Shown here: positions 16,901 to 24,544 of the stretch, one piece after another
How positions within the stretch are numbered: the stretch's first letter is position 1
How the letters are laid out: every line of letters begins with the position of its first letter
From: Planctomicrobium piriforme
Lineage (GTDB): Bacteria > Planctomycetota > Planctomycetia > Planctomycetales > Planctomycetaceae
Assembly: GCF_900113665.1 (NCBI RefSeq)
Contig: NZ_FOQD01000002.1
Location: forward strand, 124,001 to 188,000
Direction of reading: 5' to 3'
DNA length: 64,000 nt
Notes under the pieces: generated by a model
The model's database searches: none
Told to the model about the DNA's origin: nothing
Seen by the model: the letters and a program-made list of their open reading frames with translations, nothing else
Translations under genes and position numbers: made by a program

Positions 16901-18559
16901 CAGCCGATGAATTCGCCACGATGAATTCCCAAGCAGGAAAATATCCCCCGCACTGCTCTCGACGGCGAACTCTTCATCCACCGTCCCCACGACGGTGCTT
17001 TCATCCTCCAGAACCACCCGTACGCTGTCGACCTCGGCAATCGCCCCGCCGTTGCTGAGCGCCAGCAGGCGTGCGGCACGACGTCCTTTGACGCGACCGT
17101 TAATCCGGTCGTAGTAGATCATCGACTGTCCGCGTCCCCCATGTTCTGTCAGGCCGCTGGAGAGAATCGTCAACGTGTGCTCAAACCGTTCCCGCGTCAG
17201 TTCACGATAGGGCCACGCCCGACGGAACGTCGCATACAGCTCTTCGGCATCCCAGTCTTCGAGTGCCGTCTCCGCGACGATCTGCTGCGACAGGATATCC
17301 AGCGGAGCAATCGGAATCGGGGTCACATCGAGCCGCCCCTGCCGCACGGCGCGAATCAGCGCCATGCACTCCACCAGTTCATCCCGCGTGAGCGCAAACA
17401 ACCGCCCCTTCGGCGTCAGTCCCAGTGCATGTCCCGACCGGCCGATCCGCTGCAGGAATGCGGCAATCGCACGCGGCGAACCGATCTGCAGCACCAGGTC
17501 GATATATCCGACGTCGATCCCCAATTCGAGCGACGATGTCGCGACCACCGCCTTGAGTTCGCCGTCTTTGAGCTTCTGCTCAGTGTCGAGCCGCATCTCT
17601 TTCGACAGCGATCCGTGATGGCTGCCGACCGCGTTTTCTCCGAGTAGTTGCGTCAACTGGTGCGTCAGCCGCTCCGCCAGCCGTCGCGTGTTCACGAAGA
17701 TCAACGTGCTGCGGTGACCGTTGATCAGTTCCACAATCCGAGCATTGATTTCCGCCCATTGATCGTGCGAACACGCCGCCTGCAGGTCACTTGGGGGGAC
17801 TTCGATAGCGAGGTCCAATGGTCGACGATGGCCGACGTCGACGATTTGGCAGGCGGGGCGTTGAGGGTTGAGGGTTGAGCGTTGAGAAGAGGCCGCCTCA
17901 TCGTTGGGAGATCCGATTAGAAAATCGGCCATGCGTTCGATGGGTTTTTGCGTGGCTGAAAGGCCGATGCGCTGCAGGGGGGATGCGGTTAACGCGGCGA
18001 GGCGTTCGAGCGAGACAGCGAGGTGCGAGCCTCTTTTATCACGAACAAGGGCATGAATTTCGTCCACGATCACGGTGTTCACCGACCGCAGCATGGCCCT
18101 TCCTTTTTCGGACGTCAGCAACAGGTACAGCGACTCCGGCGTCGTCACCAGCAGATGCGGCGGTCGCTTCACCAGCGCCGCCCGTTGCGAGGCCGTGGTG
18201 TCGCCGGTCCGCAGCCCGGTCCGCAACCGAGAGCAATTGATTCCCTGCTCGACGGCGACCGCCTGAATCTCCAGCAACGGCCCTGACAGGTTCCGTTGCA
18301 TATCGTTCGACAACGCCCGCAGCGGCGAGATGTACACCACCTGCAATTCGTCCCGCAGGCGACCTTCGACCGACTCGCGAAACAGTCGGTCGATCACGGC
18401 CAGAAACGCCGTCAGGGTCTTCCCGCTGCCGGTCGGGGCGGCGATCAGCGTGTGATCTCCCCGGGCAATATGCGGCCACCCAGCCGACTGCGGTTCCGTC
18501 GGCCCCTGAAACCGCGAACGAAACCAGTCCTGAATGACCGGGTGAAACAGATCCAGCAC
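13946..18559 (-). CDS. lhr: Lhr-type ATP-dependent DNA helicase
   Basis: 1537 residues, almost exactly the length of E. coli Lhr. Superfamily 2 motifs appear in order: APTGSGKT (residues 41-48), VDEIHAL, LSATQKP, and motif VI QRIGRSGHAL. The DEAD/DEAH-associated and winged-helix Lhr core follows (SFDFELQASADDDGF), then the long C-terminal region seen in bacterial Lhr, for which uracil-DNA glycosylase activity has been reported in E. coli. The likely role is DNA repair. An AGGAGG (18581-18586) sits 21 bp before the GTG used here and 6 bp before an in-frame CTG at 18574, so the true start is uncertain. A dispersed repeat is embedded near residue 230. It is the last gene of the response regulator-bioB-lhr run. 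Confidence 0.93.
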   Translation of the reverse strand: MLDLFHPVIQDWFRSRFQGPTEPQSAGWPHIARGDHTLIAAPTGSGKTLTAFLAVIDRLFRESVEGRLRDELQVVYISPLRALSNDMQRNLSGPLLEIQAVAVEQGINCSRLRTGLRTGDTTASQRAALVKRPPHLLVTTPESLYLLLTSEKGRAMLRSVNTVIVDEIHALVRDKRGSHLAVSLERLAALTASPLQRIGLSATQKPIERMADFLIGSPNDEAASSQRSTLNPQRPACQIVDVGHRRPLDLAIEVPPSDLQAACSHDQWAEINARIVELINGHRSTLIFVNTRRLAERLTHQLTQLLGENAVGSHHGSLSKEMRLDTEQKLKDGELKAVVATSSLELGIDVGYIDLVLQIGSPRAIAAFLQRIGRSGHALGLTPKGRLFALTRDELVECMALIRAVRQGRLDVTPIPIAPLDILSQQIVAETALEDWDAEELYATFRRAWPYRELTRERFEHTLTILSSGLTEHGGRGQSMIYYDRINGRVKGRRAARLLALSNGGAIAEVDSVRVVLEDESTVVGTVDEEFAVESSAGDIFLLGNSSWRIHRLRGNDLLVGDAQGAPPTIPFWRGEAPGRTIELSEEVSLLRQEMERRLIEVEQKFSGDEAAESDQSVDEQRPSRWKSLAEWLLVETSCSDAAAWQIVIYMAAQRAAIGLLPTQQRIVFERFFDESGGMQMVVHAPFGGRINRGWGLAFRKRFCRSFDFELQASADDDGFLLSLGPQHSFPIETLFPMMRTDNARNLLEQALLVAPMFHFRWRANVTRSLFVSRMRNGKKVPPALQRFRSEDLLTAVFPKLTGCQENIVGDHEIPDHPLVQQTMEDCLFEALDIEGLIEVLGRIEAGEITLVGRDTREPSPFAYELLNANPYAFLDGGEVQERRARAVATRRSLSVESLQDLGRLDPVAIERVVAEAQPEVRDADELHDLLVSRLLVPVSEGPVEGNAARHGLQLQSDHYCEFFESLVAEGRAAEIEYSPGKLGWAAVECWPAVATLFPEAANACRITVPVTLQREWQATDALMALLRGWVETSGPVTAVELADLLGMPVSRVFASLEAIEGEGLVLRGRFASTAHVDSNAPEIEWCHRRLLARIHRRTMTGLRQEIEAVEPAVYIEFLARHQGVLPGYRKSGADGVHEVISQLQGMDLAAGAWEQGVLPARVESYRAGWLDELCLSGDVGWGRLEPRRGRIAAKGVQGTDEPAEKCTGRPMASMTRSIPVSLFLRDDSVWLTHRSDPKLISELSESACEVGEKLKAQGALFSADLCQQLKLLPSQLDDLLGELVAAGCLTSDGFSGLRQLIGSETSTATPGLPSRYRRVRQQKAALGRWTLLNVPGNTESDIVEEWAWQLIRRWGVVFRDLLQREPLAPAWWELLRVYRKLEARGELRGGRFIRGVGGEQFATSDAVRELRAVRQCEGDGDICVISGADPLNLTGVVGPGKRLPALAAHQLAYRRGVVVAWKKGDESWISPALRPEDQQRLAMQWGIVGNTIRVERPPVSLPEVPQLVSEQQPPAAAVRRKRKPPVRSGLPKPFPF
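17859..17886. repeat. Dispersed repeat (family R4) inside the lhr reading frame
   Basis: GTTGAGGGTTGAGGGTTGAG, then CGTTGAG, is the same unit family found intergenically at 2709-2738 and 54886-54961. Here it is translated on the minus strand as part of SSQRSTLNPQRPAC without disturbing the frame. Confidence 0.65.
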
Positions 18560-18618
18560 ATGATCGACTGACAGAGGACACCTCCTGTACAGCCGAACAT
18601 GATAATCTCACCGGAAGG

Positions 18619-19662
18619 TCATGCCAACCCGGCTGAATCGTCAGCACCCTCATGCCCGCCGATCACGATCTCGAAGCCGAGGTCTTTCACCATTGCGAAA
18701 TCCTCTTCGGCCGACTGACCTTTGGTCGTCAGATAGTCGCTGACGAACATTGAGTTCGCCGCGTACAAGCCCATTGCCTGCATCGAACGCAGATTCACTT
18801 CTCGTCCGCCGGCAATGCGGATTTCGACGCTTGGATGCGCCATCCGCAGCACGCAGAGAACTTTCAGGCAATATCGCGGATCGAGTTCGTCCTTCTGGGC
18901 GAGCGGCGTGCCGTCGATCGCCTGCAGGAAGTTGACCGGAATCGACTTCACGTCCAGGCCGCGGAGTTCGAACACGGCGTCCAGAATGTCCTGCTGCTCT
19001 TCACCCATCCCCACAATCAAGCCGCTGCACAGCTCCATACCGGCTTCGTGCGCCACTTTCAGTGTGTCGAGCCGATCCTGATAGGTGTGCGTCGTGCAGA
19101 TTTCCTGATAATACCGCCGCGAGGTATTCAGGTTGTGATTGATTCGGTCGACGCCCGCGTCGGCCAGTTTTTGAGCCTGTTCCGGCTTGAGCAGCCCCAG
19201 GCACGCACAGATGTGCAGCCCGTACTCCTGCTTGATCTTCTTGACGACGTTGCAGACGTGTTCGACTTCGCGGTTCGAAGGTCCGCGTCCGCTGGCAACG
19301 ATGCAGTAGGTTCTCGCCTGGCTGTCACGGGCACTCTTGGCGCCCTCCATCAGCACCCGTTCGTTGGCAATCGAATAACGTTCGATGGGGGCGTCAGAGA
19401 CGACTGACTGCGAGCAGTACCCGCAGTCTTCAGGGCACAATCCACTCTTGGCGTTTTTGAGGTAATATAGATGGACGATGTGTCCGAAGTGTGCCCGCCG
19501 CACGGCATACGTCGCCGCCAGCAGATCCAGCAGTTGCTCATCCGGCGACTGCAGAATCTCACGGGCTTCTTCGATGGTCAGCGCGTCGCCTGTCAGGACG
19601 CGGCGTCCCAGTTCCTGCCAGCGGGATGAACTTCCAGAAATCTCGGTATCGATTGTGAGCAT
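18619..19662 (-). CDS. bioB: Biotin synthase
   Basis: A 347-residue radical SAM enzyme that inserts sulfur into dethiobiotin. The [4Fe-4S]/SAM motif CxxxCxxC is C76-PED-C80-GY-C83. The later cysteines and NHNLNTS are typical of BioB and mark [2Fe-2S] and dethiobiotin contacts. ATG 19662 was chosen because the family begins near this point; a longer in-frame extension to 19830 is low-complexity and overlaps the upstream response regulator. No other bio gene is in the window. It lies 49 bp after the response regulator and 59 bp before lhr, consistent with co-transcription. Confidence 0.95.
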   Translation of the reverse strand: MLTIDTEISGSSSRWQELGRRVLTGDALTIEEAREILQSPDEQLLDLLAATYAVRRAHFGHIVHLYYLKNAKSGLCPEDCGYCSQSVVSDAPIERYSIANERVLMEGAKSARDSQARTYCIVASGRGPSNREVEHVCNVVKKIKQEYGLHICACLGLLKPEQAQKLADAGVDRINHNLNTSRRYYQEICTTHTYQDRLDTLKVAHEAGMELCSGLIVGMGEEQQDILDAVFELRGLDVKSIPVNFLQAIDGTPLAQKDELDPRYCLKVLCVLRMAHPSVEIRIAGGREVNLRSMQAMGLYAANSMFVSDYLTTKGQSAEEDFAMVKDLGFEIVIGGHEGADDSAGLA

Positions 19663-19711
19663 TGCCAATGCGGTTGCCAGAGTGAAAAGAGTATCAGTGA
19701 GATCCGCCGGA

Positions 19712-20146
19712 TCAGTCTTTTTTCTTACGAGGTACGCGACGTCGCAATGGTCCTGCGTCGTCGCCGGCCTCTTCCGTTTCGCTCGCTTCGATCGAGCGTC
19801 GCACGGTGTCCAGCAACACATCCATCGCAAACGGCTTGCGGAGATAATCCACCGCGCCCAACATCTCGGCGTACGCCTTGTGCCGGCCTCCTTCGTTCGC
19901 CGTGATCATGATCACCGGCGGCGCGGAATCCAGCGTCTTCAGGTATTCCAGCACCGGGAATCCGCCCATGCGGGGCATCATCATGTCGGTGATGACCAGA
20001 TCCGGGCTTTCAGCCTGAATCAGCTTCTGTCCCTCAGCGCCGTTGGACGCGGAGAAGACCCGATACCCGGCCGATTCCAGCACCGCGCGCAGCGTCGTCT
20101 GGATTTCCCGATCATCTTCGATCAGGACGATTTTACTGCCTGCCAT
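19712..20146 (-). CDS. Single-domain response regulator (CheY-like)
   Basis: A 144-residue receiver domain. The acidic pocket is EDD near the N-terminus, the phospho-acceptor Asp is in VITDMMMPRMGG, and the conserved Lys is in YLRKPF. The C-terminal ~25 residues are acidic then strongly basic (RRRVPRKKKD) with no output domain. No histidine kinase is adjacent, so it is an orphan that acts by protein contact or phosphorelay. It appears to head the bioB-lhr run, and its start region faces rtcB divergently across 275 bp. Confidence 0.88.
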   Translation of the reverse strand: MAGSKIVLIEDDREIQTTLRAVLESAGYRVFSASNGAEGQKLIQAESPDLVITDMMMPRMGGFPVLEYLKTLDSAPPVIMITANEGGRHKAYAEMLGAVDYLRKPFAMDVLLDTVRRSIEASETEEAGDDAGPLRRRVPRKKKD

Positions 20147-20421
20147 GCGAGCTCTCCCCGATCCGGAATTCAGTGCAGGACAGTCCCCTCAGGCGGCGTC
20201 ATCCCCTGCAGCTTGTGCGCAGCATCTTATGAATCAAGCCGTGCCGACTCAACGAGTCCGAAAAAAACAATCTCTGGTGCTGGTGAACATCGAGACTCTG
20301 GGTTGTGTCCCGTTCGCACTCCGCAGCCCAGACAGGGCGAACGTGGAGACGTCCGGGAGTACTTAACTATTGTTTGTCGGCTGTATTGCGTCACCGTCCC
20401 GGCGCGAGGGAGAATGGAATC

Positions 20422-21810
20422 ATGAACCGCAAACAACTCGAAAAACTGGGGGTTCCCGACGATGCCGTGCCCGAGGCCATCAAGGCCATTCAATCGGCCG
20501 CGAACCAGGGGATTCGCGGCAAGGAAATGCAGGCGTTCCTTCAGGGAGTCGTCGCGAACCCTGCTGGTTACATTGCCGACGATCATTTCGCGGATCTTGC
20601 CCGGCAGCTGATGCAGCCGGACATTCCCGTCCGGCATGCGCCGGTCCCCTACCGCACTTGGGGGGGCGAATACATCGACGAGTCCTCGCATCACCAGATG
20701 CGCGAGGCCTGTTCGCTGCCGCATGCCGTGGGGGCGGCCCTGATGCCTGACGCCCATGTCGGCTACGGGCTGCCGATCGGCGGCGTGCTGGCACTGGAAG
20801 GGGCGGTCTGTCCGTATGCGGTCGGCGTCGATATCGCCTGCCGGATGAAGTTGACGGTCCTTGATGTTCCGGTCGAACGCCTTGAAGACGAACGAAATCT
20901 TCCGGACTTCCGCAATGCGATAGAGAACGGAACGCTGTTCGGCACAGGCAAGTCGTTCAAGAAACGCCATCAGCATGACGTCATGGATCAGGACTGGTCG
21001 GTTTCGCGGGTGACTCGTGAAAATAAAGACAAAGCCTGGTCGCAAATGGGAACGTCCGGTTCCGGAAACCACTTTGTGGAATTTGGAACGTTGACGATCG
21101 CCGAGCCGGAACTGGGACTGCCGGCCGGAAACTACGTCTCGCTGCTGAGCCATAGCGGCAGCCGCGGCGCTGGTCATGCCGTCTGTTCCACCTACAGCGC
21201 CATTGCGCAGAAGAACCTGCCGCGTCAGTATCGCGACTTTGGCCGGCTCGCCTGGCTGGATCTGGAGACTCAGGCCGGACAGGAATACTGGGCCGCGATG
21301 AATCTGATGGGCGACTATGCCTCGGCGAATCATGCCATCATCCATCAGAGTGTGAGCAAGTTGCTGGGAGCCGAGACTTTGGCGACCGTCGAAAACCATC
21401 ACAACTTTGCCTGGAAGGAAACCCATCTCGGCAAGGAAGTGATTGTCCATCGCAAGGGCGCGACTCCCGCAGGTGAAGGGGTTCTGGGAGTGATTCCGGG
21501 CTCGATGGCCACGCCGGCTTATGTCGTGCGCGGGAAGGGGAACGCCGAAAGCTTCCATTCCGCCTCGCACGGCGCCGGACGGCAGATGTCGCGGACCAAG
21601 GCGAATTCGATGTTCCGTTTCAATGCCGTCCGCGGCGACCTGAAGAAGAAAGGGATTACCGTCTTGTCCGCAGGTTCCGACGAAGTGCCCGGCGTCTACA
21701 AGAACATCGACGACATCATGGCCGCCCAGCAGGATCTCGTGGACATCGTCGCCCGTTTCGATCCCAGGATCGTCAAAATGTGCGGCGATGGGAGCAAAGC
21801 GGAAGATTAA
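20422..21810 (+). CDS. rtcB: RtcB-family RNA-splicing ligase
   Basis: A 462-residue 3'-phosphate RNA ligase. Motifs run in order: MPDAHVGYGLPIGG, GVDIACRM (metal-ligand Cys), GTSGSGNHFVE, HSGSRG, NHHNFAWKE, and the guanylylation region PGSMATPAYVVRGKGN with SASHGAGR near the end. All expected metal-binding and His nucleophile segments are present. ATG 20422 follows GGGAG by a short distance; an upstream in-frame extension is not conserved in character. No rtcA, archease or rtcR is adjacent, so it is probably a stand-alone RNA-repair or tRNA-splicing ligase. Confidence 0.93.
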   Translation: MNRKQLEKLGVPDDAVPEAIKAIQSAANQGIRGKEMQAFLQGVVANPAGYIADDHFADLARQLMQPDIPVRHAPVPYRTWGGEYIDESSHHQMREACSLPHAVGAALMPDAHVGYGLPIGGVLALEGAVCPYAVGVDIACRMKLTVLDVPVERLEDERNLPDFRNAIENGTLFGTGKSFKKRHQHDVMDQDWSVSRVTRENKDKAWSQMGTSGSGNHFVEFGTLTIAEPELGLPAGNYVSLLSHSGSRGAGHAVCSTYSAIAQKNLPRQYRDFGRLAWLDLETQAGQEYWAAMNLMGDYASANHAIIHQSVSKLLGAETLATVENHHNFAWKETHLGKEVIVHRKGATPAGEGVLGVIPGSMATPAYVVRGKGNAESFHSASHGAGRQMSRTKANSMFRFNAVRGDLKKKGITVLSAGSDEVPGVYKNIDDIMAAQQDLVDIVARFDPRIVKMCGDGSKAED

Positions 21811-21827
21811 GTCTTGCCTGGTCCATT

Positions 21828-21941
21828 AAATCCCAAGCATCAAATTCCAAACCTCAAACAAATCTCAAATTCCAATCACCAAAACAGAATCCCTGTTTGA
21901 AACTTTGGGATTTGAGATTTGGTGCTTGGGATTTGGATTTT
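21828..21941. repeat. Large inverted repeat, family R2, between convergent genes
   Basis: The left arm (AAATCCCAAGCATCAAATTCC) pairs with the right arm (GGTGCTTGGGATTTGGATTT). It is AT-rich against a GC-rich background and fills the whole spacer between rtcB and the ABC ATPase gene, where it could end transcription from both sides. Confidence 0.7.
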
Positions 21942-22581
21942 AGGCTTCGTCCCGCACCCGGCCGTTCTCCATCACGAAAATGCGGTCCGCCAGGGCCCGT
22001 GCTTCGTCGCCGCTATGGGTGACATGCAAGAACGTGGTCTGCGTTTTTCGCTGCAGTTCCTTGAGCAGGGTTTGCAGTCGCGCTCTGCTCGCCTCATCAA
22101 GGGCGCTGAGCGGTTCATCGAGCAGCACCACCTCGGGATAAAATGAGATTGCGCGTCCCAGCGCGACTCGTTGTGCTTCGCCGCCGCTGAGATTGAGGAC
22201 GTTTCTCTCCAGCAGCGGGCCAATCTTTAGCCATTCCGCGAGTTCGTTGACCCGTTGTATCTGTCGCTCTTTGGTCCAGCGTCGCAGCCGGAGCGCAAAT
22301 TCCAGATGCTGCCGCACGGTCATCGTTGGAAACAGCGCCAGGTCCTGCGGCACATAACCGACCTGCCGTTCTCCCGGCGCAGACTGCGTGACGTCTCTGT
22401 CATGAATCAACACGCTCCCTGTTGCCGGTCGCCGCAGCCCGCAGATGATCTCGAGCAGCGTAGTCTTTCCTGCACCGGTCTGTCCCATCAGGACGCTGTA
22501 GGCACCTGTGGGAACGCTCCAGTTGAGACCGCTGATTTCGAACGCTCCCAGCCTCAACGAGATGTCGCGAAGTTCGATCAT
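21940..22581 (-). CDS. ModC-like ABC transporter ATPase
   Basis: A 213-residue ABC ATPase: Walker A GQTGAGKTT, Q-loop YVPQDLALFP, signature LSGGEAQRVALGRA, Walker B VVLLDEP, and the switch His in VTHS. It ends soon after the nucleotide-binding domain, so it lacks the C-terminal TOBE/molybdate-binding domain of full ModC. ATG 22581 overlaps the permease stop (ATGA), indicating coupled translation in a binding protein-permease-ATPase operon. Energises oxyanion import, by context molybdate or tungstate. Confidence 0.85.
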   Translation of the reverse strand: MIELRDISLRLGAFEISGLNWSVPTGAYSVLMGQTGAGKTTLLEIICGLRRPATGSVLIHDRDVTQSAPGERQVGYVPQDLALFPTMTVRQHLEFALRLRRWTKERQIQRVNELAEWLKIGPLLERNVLNLSGGEAQRVALGRAISFYPEVVLLDEPLSALDEASRARLQTLLKELQRKTQTTFLHVTHSGDEARALADRIFVMENGRVRDEA

Positions 22582-23483
22582 CACGCCGCCCACTTTCCGA
22601 GCAGACGCAGCCCCAGCAGCACCGCGACCGACAGCGTCACCATCAGCAGCGACACTGCGACCGCCGCTTCCAGACTTCCCATCCCCAGTTCAAGATAGAC
22701 GGTGGTCGACAACACCTCGGTCTTCAGCCGCGTTGTCCCTGCGAAGATCAGAATCGGGCCGAACTCACCCATCGACCGTGCCCAGGCAACGATCAGCGCC
22801 GCCAGCATGCCTGGCATCGCCTGCGGCAGGCAGACTTGCAGAAACGCCTGAGCCCGCGTGCAGCCCAGCGTTCTGGCAACTTCTTCCGCGCGAGGATCGA
22901 TTCGGTCAAACGTGCTGCGCAGCGTCCGCACGGCAAATGCGGTCGCCAGCGTCACCTGAGCCAGAATGATGGCGGGCACATGATAGGTGACGCTCAGTCC
23001 GAACGAATTCCTGAGCCATGTTTCCAACTGCCATCCGTTGATCGGGAAGTGAAACAGAATCAACAGACTCAATCCCAGCACTAGCGGCGGCAACACCAGC
23101 GGGACGTCCACCAGCGTGTCGATCACCGCCCGACCCGCGAATCGGGTGCGAGACAAGAGATACGCCAGCGGCAGCGCCAGCCACAGCGACAGAATGGCCG
23201 AGAGCGTACAGGTTTTCAGCGTCAGCAAAAGCGAAGCACGAATCTCCGGCTTCTGCAGTGCGTCCCAGAAATGTCGCGGCGAAGTCGAAAGAGCGTCCGC
23301 CAAGAGTAGCAGCAGAATGAACAGCACATAACTGCCGCCGAGTCCCCACAGCAGTAACCAGAACGCGGCATCCGATCGCGTCTGTGAAACTCTCCCCTCG
23401 CCCCGGTACGCCGGGGAGAGGGGCTGGGGGTGAGGGGGCGAATTGTCGTTTGACTCGACGATGTCCGCGCGTGATCCACTCAT
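22581..23483 (-). CDS. ModB-like ABC transporter permease
   Basis: Several membrane segments (GGSYVLFILLLLLADAL, ILSLWLALPLAYLLS, LVLPPLVLGLSLLILF, and C-terminal helices) and the binding-protein-dependent permease EAA-like loop (EEVARTLGCTRAQAFLQV...P). This matches the molybdate/tungstate permease family. The start is unclear: ATG 23483 is used here, but the frame stays open to GTG 23579 inside the upstream gene. Residues after the start include NSPPHPQPLSPAYRGEG, encoded by an R1 repeat, so either the repeat is translated as a cytoplasmic leader or the true start lies downstream of it. Confidence 0.83.
   Translation of the reverse strand: MSGSRADIVESNDNSPPHPQPLSPAYRGEGRVSQTRSDAAFWLLLWGLGGSYVLFILLLLLADALSTSPRHFWDALQKPEIRASLLLTLKTCTLSAILSLWLALPLAYLLSRTRFAGRAVIDTLVDVPLVLPPLVLGLSLLILFHFPINGWQLETWLRNSFGLSVTYHVPAIILAQVTLATAFAVRTLRSTFDRIDPRAEEVARTLGCTRAQAFLQVCLPQAMPGMLAALIVAWARSMGEFGPILIFAGTTRLKTEVLSTTVYLELGMGSLEAAVAVSLLMVTLSVAVLLGLRLLGKWAA
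23391..23448 (+). repeat. GC-rich hairpin repeat, family R1 (copy 2), in a gene N-terminus
   Basis: Copy of the 7140 repeat (CTCGCCCCGGTACGCCGGGG hairpin). Read on the minus strand it is open and encodes part of the annotated permease N-terminus. Confidence 0.85.
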
Positions 23484-23554
23484 ACCGATCACTGTTGAAG
23501 ACTGTTTCAGAGATCGTGCGCTCTTCTCTCCACCAGATGACGACGGAACATTCG

Positions 23555-24376
23555 TCACGGCGACCCGACTCCCTCCCACGGTCCGCCGTCCACCGGAATG
23601 AAACCGAACTCGGCGTAGGTTTTCAGGCCCCGGTCGCGAGCACTCAGGTATCGCACAAACCGCTGCGCCGCCTCGCGCTGACGGGTCTTCGTGATGACTC
23701 CCACCTTGATGTCAGCAAACAACTGTTCAAACTCGGCAATCCGCACCACTTCGAGGCCCGGCGTTGCCTGGACCACCGCGTCATAGACGATGGCGGCATC
23801 CGCGGCGCCCGCCTTCACGCTGTTCGCCGCTTCCGTCACGGTGGAAACGAAGCCATCCGTCTGTTGATTCAGTTCGTCCCATTTCCCCAGCGGAGTGAGG
23901 GCGTCACGCGTCAACTTTCCGACCGCCGCCAGATCCGGATTCGCCTGCGTCAATCGCACGTCAGCCCGCAGCAGATCTGCCAGCGTCGCGATTTTGAGCG
24001 GATTTCCTTCTCGGACCGCCACGACCACCTGCATTCGGGCCAGCGGCGTCACTTCGTCCACCAGCCCCTTTTCCCGGGCGAGTTCGAGATAGCTGTCATC
24101 CGCAGGCAGATACAGATCGCCCGTCCCGCTGACCTCGATGGACGACAGCAGCGTCTGCGACGGCCCGAACTGTCCTTCCACGACCACGCCGGTTTCCGCG
24201 AGATACTCTTTGGCGACCGCCTCGAACACTTTCCGATTGCTCGCTGCACAGAACACCATCAACGGCTCAGACTGTTTCTCGCCCATGGGCGATTTGGCCT
24301 CTGGTTGTCGCAGCGACAGAATCAGCAGCACGACAACCGTCAGCGACATTCCGATGATGACGAACAGCCGGACCAT
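23555..24376 (-). CDS. Molybdate-type ABC transporter substrate-binding protein
   Basis: A 273-residue ModA-like protein. An N-terminal membrane anchor or signal (LFVIIGMSLTVVVLLILSL) precedes the type II periplasmic binding fold: LMVFCAASNRKVFEAVAKEY, GPSQTLLSSIEVSGTGDLYLPAD, then the hinge and AADAAIVYDAV. ATG 24376 is preferred to GTG 24385. It is the first gene of a three-gene import operon with permease and ATPase downstream. Molybdate is the best guess; tungstate or another oxyanion would fit equally. Confidence 0.82.
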   Translation of the reverse strand: MVRLFVIIGMSLTVVVLLILSLRQPEAKSPMGEKQSEPLMVFCAASNRKVFEAVAKEYLAETGVVVEGQFGPSQTLLSSIEVSGTGDLYLPADDSYLELAREKGLVDEVTPLARMQVVVAVREGNPLKIATLADLLRADVRLTQANPDLAAVGKLTRDALTPLGKWDELNQQTDGFVSTVTEAANSVKAGAADAAIVYDAVVQATPGLEVVRIAEFEQLFADIKVGVITKTRQREAAQRFVRYLSARDRGLKTYAEFGFIPVDGGPWEGVGSP

Positions 24377-24544
24377 GTTGCACACTCGCCTCGACTGAAC
24401 GAAAGAACCAATCTCGCCCGCAGGCTACTGTTTCAGCACGCCCGGTGAAAGGACAGTGGAGCTTCCAGTTCCTGTTTCCGGCTGGACAGCAGGCGATTTC
24501 GCGAAACAATGACTGCAGCGCACACCCATCGAGCCTGATCTTTT

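Noticed and set aside
20227..21570. 447-codon minus-strand frame
   Set aside because: Antisense to rtcB, whose motifs are complete; no recognisable domain on this strand.
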